Assembly: GCA_016198545.1 (NCBI GenBank)
Contig: JACQIJ010000226.1
Span: 1-17,593 of the forward strand
Length of the DNA: 17,593 bases
Direction: 5' to 3'
DNA from: Pseudomonadota bacterium
GTDB lineage: Bacteria; Pseudomonadota; Alphaproteobacteria; Micavibrionales; Micavibrionaceae
Under the pieces are notes generated by a model. That model was not told the DNA's origin. It searched no databases and was given only the letters and a program-made list of their open reading frames with translations. The position numbers and the translations under genes were made by a program. The stretch's first letter is position 1. Each line of letters opens with the position of its first letter. Of the stretch, positions 13,601 through 17,593 are shown one piece after another.

Positions 13601-14469
13601 AGTTTGCACTCGACGGCGACGGTGCGCTTGACGTAGTCGAGCGTCAGTTTTCCTTTCGGGCCGTTTTCCATTACATAAAGGGCACAGGACTGGTCCATCA
13701 CGATGATGGATTTGTCGGGCTGGTTCCTTCGCGGCATGTGCTCGGCCGTATATTTCGGGATTTTCCGGATGCATTCATCCGGTATCTCGATATTGTGGTG
13801 CTTGGCGTATCCCGGGCGCAAGGATTCAAGGATTTTTATCGTTTCTTCAACAGTGGGAACTTTCAATGGAACCTGCTGAAAACGGCGATCGAGCGCGGGA
13901 TCCTGCTTGACGAACATGCGGTATTCATCAACCGTCGTCGCGCCTATGACAAGAAGGTCGCCGACGGTCAGATAGGGCTTCATGACTTCCGACAGGCCGC
14001 GGTAGGCGCTGCCCTCGATCATCGGCATGATGGTGTGAACCTCGTCTATGAACATCACGAATTTTGGATAATCGGGATCGTTGTACCGTTCGGCCAGCGC
14101 CTTGCACATGGGGATGAAGCGCGCCTGGAACTCGGCGGGGCCGCTCGTTCCCGATGCCATGCTGGCAAGGTCCACTTCCAGAACGCGCGCATCCTTCAGA
14201 TACACCGGCACATTGCCTTTTACCACCTGCTGCGCAAGCCCGACCACGAGGGCCGATTTCCCGACACCTGCCGGGGCCAGCAAAACGGCGTTTTTCCTGT
14301 TTTTTTGCAGCAGAATCAGGATGACGTTGCGGATTTCCTCGTCGCGCCCGGTGATGGGGTCGAAGCGGTCCTCCCGCGCCAGCGCGGTCAGGTCGCGGCA
14401 ATATTTGAAAATGAAATCTTCCAGCTCTTCATCGGAAACGCGGAATTTCTTTTTCGTCTTCGGCAGCAT
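13576..14469 (-). CDS. Stand-alone ClpB-D1-like AAA+ ATPase, pore loop altered
   Basis: The protein (297 aa) corresponds to the first ATPase module (D1) of ClpA/ClpB and little else. A roughly 25-residue N terminus replaces the Clp N-domain. Then come DLTALAREDRFDPITGRDEE (26-45), Walker A APAGVGKS at 65-72, Walker B FVMFIDE at 137-143, sensor GATT at 176-179, arginine fingers R195-R196 and the PDKSIIVMDQS region at 251-261, all in ClpB order. The M-domain, the second ATPase domain and any ClpP-docking loop are missing. Where ClpB has its substrate-gripping pore loop (GAKYRGEFE), this protein has SGTSGPAEF at 106-114 and lacks the tyrosine. ATP hydrolysis looks intact; protein threading does not. 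It starts 3 bp after serB ends, so they are probably co-transcribed. Confidence 0.85.
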   Translation of the reverse strand: MLPKTKKKFRVSDEELEDFIFKYCRDLTALAREDRFDPITGRDEEIRNVILILLQKNRKNAVLLAPAGVGKSALVVGLAQQVVKGNVPVYLKDARVLEVDLASMASGTSGPAEFQARFIPMCKALAERYNDPDYPKFVMFIDEVHTIMPMIEGSAYRGLSEVMKPYLTVGDLLVIGATTVDEYRMFVKQDPALDRRFQQVPLKVPTVEETIKILESLRPGYAKHHNIEIPDECIRKIPKYTAEHMPRRNQPDKSIIVMDQSCALYVMENGPKGKLTLDYVKRTVAVECKLHPDAIDA

Positions 14470-14472
14470 GTT

Positions 14473-15369
14473 TCAGTCCCCGTGCTTGAATTCCCCGGCA
14501 TGGTAACCCTGCGCGTACAGGGCGGCCGTCAGATCCCCGTACAGGATACAATTATCAAGCGATTCCCGCAACAAGGGCTTCGGGCGCCAGCCGAAGCCCA
14601 GCCCTGCCGCCGCCAGCATCGGCAGGTCATTGGCCCCGTCGCCGACGGCCATCGTCTGTGCAAGGGAAAGGCCGGCTTTCGCCGCATAATCGACCAGAAA
14701 TCCGCGCTTGGCGTCTTTATCCAGAATGGGTTCCGCCACCGTTCCGGTCAATCTTCCGTCCTCAATCTCCAGCACATTACCGTGGTAATGGTGAAAACCG
14801 CATTGTTTGGCTACTTCTCCGGTAAAAAAAGTGAATCCGCCGGATACGAGAACGCACAGCGCGCCGTGATGGGCCATTGTGCGGATGAGGATTTTTGCAC
14901 CGGGCGACAATTCTGTTTTATCAAGTACCGTTTTCATCATGCCGGCAGGAAGACCCTTCAACGCTGCCACGCGTTCGCGCAATGCATCCCTGAATTCGAT
15001 TTCCCCGCGCATCGCGCGGGCGGTAATCGCGGATATTTTTTCCCCGATCCCGGCCTCCGCCGCCAGCTCATCAAGCGTTTCCCCGATCACGATGGTTGCG
15101 TCCATGTCGGACAGAAGCAGTTTTTTGCGCCGGTTCTCGGCAGGCGCGATAAAAACGTCAATCCGGTCGGCGCGCAGCGAATCCCGGATTGCTTCCATCT
15201 GCGCGCGGTTAGCGCGCCCGGCCGTCTTCATTTGCGCGGCCCGGTGCGGAGCAAGCCATTCCCACGCGTCCGGGCCCAATCCCTGCAATTCGGCATAACG
15301 CTGCAATACCGAAAGATGCGCGGGCGTCAGCGGTTTTTCCGATGCGGCGAGAGTCAGGACGAAGGACAT
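14473..15369 (-). CDS. serB: Phosphoserine phosphatase SerB
   Basis: SerB hydrolyses O-phosphoserine to serine, the last step of serine synthesis. With a start at 15369 the protein has 298 aa. An N-terminal region (1 to about 80) occupies the place of the ACT-like regulatory domain, followed by the HAD catalytic domain: DMDAT at 88-92 with nucleophile D88 and D90, SGG at 176-178, and GDGANDLPM at 243-251. The cap helices with ETLDELA and RGEIEFRDAL between motifs I and II are typical. Two ATGs lie slightly upstream (15387, 15384); the chosen start begins with MSFVLTLAA, which resembles family N termini. It is divergent from serC and sits just ahead of the AAA+ gene. Confidence 0.92.
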   Translation of the reverse strand: MSFVLTLAASEKPLTPAHLSVLQRYAELQGLGPDAWEWLAPHRAAQMKTAGRANRAQMEAIRDSLRADRIDVFIAPAENRRKKLLLSDMDATIVIGETLDELAAEAGIGEKISAITARAMRGEIEFRDALRERVAALKGLPAGMMKTVLDKTELSPGAKILIRTMAHHGALCVLVSGGFTFFTGEVAKQCGFHHYHGNVLEIEDGRLTGTVAEPILDKDAKRGFLVDYAAKAGLSLAQTMAVGDGANDLPMLAAAGLGFGWRPKPLLRESLDNCILYGDLTAALYAQGYHAGEFKHGD

Positions 15370-15422
15370 GATGAATTTAAGCATCATGAAAAGAAGATAT
15401 AAAGAAAATTATGCGCAAAGGC

Positions 15423-15451
15423 ATTGGCGTCAGAACGCGCCGGTGATACAA
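15423..15451 (+). promoter_or_regulatory. Candidate serC promoter
   Basis: TTGGCG (15423-15428) and TACAAA (15446-15451) are separated by 17 bp in the 104-bp divergent spacer between serB and serC. The start of transcription would fall near 15458, just before the AAAGGAA ribosome site of serC. Sequence match only. Confidence 0.4.
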
Positions 15452-15473
15452 ATTCTCCGAAAGGAATATCCGC

Positions 15474-16646
<1,173 letters not shown>

Positions 16647-16658
16647 ATCATATTTCCC

Positions 16659-16687
16659 TTGACGGTCCGCGCCGCGGCGCGTAGTTT
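16659..16687 (+). promoter_or_regulatory. Candidate promoter or GC-rich hairpin between serC and the phosphodiesterase gene
   Basis: TTGACG (16659-16664) is 17 bp from TAGTTT (16682-16687), a plausible promoter with a good -35 and weak -10. The same stretch holds a 14-bp GC palindrome, CGCGCCGCGGCGCG at 16668-16681, followed by TAGTTTTCC, which could instead be a weak serC terminator. A further 12-bp AT palindrome, TTAATATATTAA, lies at 16691-16702. Confidence 0.35.
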
Positions 16688-16717
16688 TCCTTAATATATT
16701 AATTTTCAGGCGGAGAA

Positions 16718-17587
16718 ATGATGAGGCATACTCCTAAAATTCTCGGTCATCGCGGAACGCGCGGCGACGAAGATCTGTCTGAAAATTCCATGGCCGCGTT
16801 ACGATACGCTCTGATGTGCGCGGACGGGCTGGAAACGGATGCCGTCAACTCAAAGGACGGCGTGCCGTTTCTGGTTCACGATGCGAAAACCATGTTCGTG
16901 CCCTATGTCCGCACATGGATGAAAAAACTGAACCTGCCGCATCCTGACGAAATGAAGGCGGATGAGGTCGCCGCCGCCGCCGCTGCGCGTGGCATGGAGA
17001 TTCCGTCCCTGCGGCAACTTTTTTTAATGGCCGCGGGGTTCCAGACCGCCAAAGTCCTGAATATAGAACTGAAAAGCCCCGGCACGGCGCAAAGCGTAAT
17101 CCGCGCAATCCACGATCTTGAACCGCACGGCCTGAAGAAAGAGCGGATTATCCTTTCATCGTTCAACCATCCCGAAATCGTGAAGGCGCGGGAAATTGAT
17201 CCGGCCGTAAAGCGCGCGCTGATTTTCTGGCAGGATAGCGTGCGCCCCTGCGCCTGTTACCCGTGGGACAAGAACTGCGCCGGACGCAATGAACCCATCA
17301 ATATTGAATATCTGAAATCGCAGGCGGCGCGCGATGCCGCCGCCGATTATTTCGTCCTGCCGGTGGGCGGCCTGAAGCGCAAATATGCCGCCGCCGTCGT
17401 CGCGCTGTATCCGCAGGCGTCGTTCATAGTCTGGACGGCGGGCTATGAGAGGCTGCCGGAGAATAACGATGTATTGTTCAAGAAGCTTGGAGATCCCGTT
17501 GCCGGCCCGCTCATTTCCGCCGTTATAACGAACCATCCCCTTGAAATGGCGAACTTCTTTCGCCTGAGACAAGCGGCTGCCCTGTAA
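16718..17587 (+). CDS. Glycerophosphodiester phosphodiesterase family protein
   Basis: The protein (289 aa) is predicted to split glycerophosphodiesters into glycerol 3-phosphate and an alcohol. It shows GDPD motifs: LGHRG near 9-13, SENSMAALRYAL, the metal-binding ETDAV with KDGVPFLVHD soon after, then NIELKSP and LSSFNHPEIV in the TIM-barrel order, and AVITNHPLEM near the end in place of the usual final TDxP. No signal peptide is seen, so it is probably cytoplasmic. An unusual cysteine-containing insert (C178, C180, C187) replaces the usual barrel sequence near FWQDSVRP. The middle has an alanine run (about 86-91). The ribosome site AGGCGGAG precedes the ATG; a second ATG follows directly. 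Confidence 0.85.
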   Translation: MMRHTPKILGHRGTRGDEDLSENSMAALRYALMCADGLETDAVNSKDGVPFLVHDAKTMFVPYVRTWMKKLNLPHPDEMKADEVAAAAAARGMEIPSLRQLFLMAAGFQTAKVLNIELKSPGTAQSVIRAIHDLEPHGLKKERIILSSFNHPEIVKAREIDPAVKRALIFWQDSVRPCACYPWDKNCAGRNEPINIEYLKSQAARDAAADYFVLPVGGLKRKYAAAVVALYPQASFIVWTAGYERLPENNDVLFKKLGDPVAGPLISAVITNHPLEMANFFRLRQAAAL

Positions 17588-17593
17588 GCGGGC

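Noticed and set aside
13543..15402. A 619-codon open frame on the + strand antisense to the AAA+ gene and serB.
   Set aside because: Its product shows no family pattern, while the minus strand carries two clear motif-rich proteins; the long frame is a by-product of GC-rich codon use.

Overview
The window is about 17.6 kb of GC-rich, densely coded DNA. It looks chromosomal and most likely comes from an alphaproteobacterium, probably an uncultured or poorly described one. The phosphoserine aminotransferase has the alphaproteobacterial form, and the pyrimidine 5'-nucleotidase and promoter style fit the same group. This placement is an inference from protein character; no 16S rRNA gene or other decisive marker is present.

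Region 1 (1-4950) is a membrane quality-control block. It holds the 3' part of ftsH (+ strand, cut by the window edge), a sigma-54 activator closely resembling LuxO but without a receiver domain (-), a Bax-inhibitor-1/YccA family membrane protein (-), and the pair lemA-htpX (-). FtsH, HtpX and YccA-type proteins are known to be functionally linked in Escherichia coli.

Region 2 (4970-11700) is the most notable part: a type IVB (Dot/Icm or IncI-type) secretion gene cluster on the + strand. The order is a DsbC/DsbG-like periplasmic thiol-disulfide protein, an unrecognised 320-aa protein, a small lytic transglycosylase, dotD, dotC, dotB, icmT, and a secreted proline-rich protein ending in a TcpQ-like domain. 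The order dotD-dotC-dotB-icmT matches traH-traI-traJ-traK of IncI plasmids. The rest of the apparatus (DotA, DotF, DotG, DotH, DotI, DotL, DotO) is absent, so it must lie elsewhere or be lost. A promoter candidate lies just before the first gene. ATGA or overlapping junctions at several points suggest one operon with internal start and modulation sites.

Region 3 (11700-17593) returns to housekeeping genes. After a roughly 200-bp spacer with REP-like hairpins come rsmC and a HAD pyrimidine 5'-nucleotidase (+, overlapping). Convergent to them are a stand-alone ClpB-D1-like AAA+ ATPase and serB (-, 3 bp apart). Then come serC (+, divergent from serB) and a glycerophosphodiester phosphodiesterase (+). 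SerC and SerB catalyse the last two steps of serine synthesis.

The best candidates for undescribed biology are the three non-canonical members of the secretion cluster (the 320-aa protein, the TcpQ-like protein and the DsbG-like protein), the D1-only ClpB-like ATPase whose pore-loop tyrosine is missing, and the receiver-less LuxO-like activator. No tRNA, rRNA, CRISPR array or insertion sequence was recognised.
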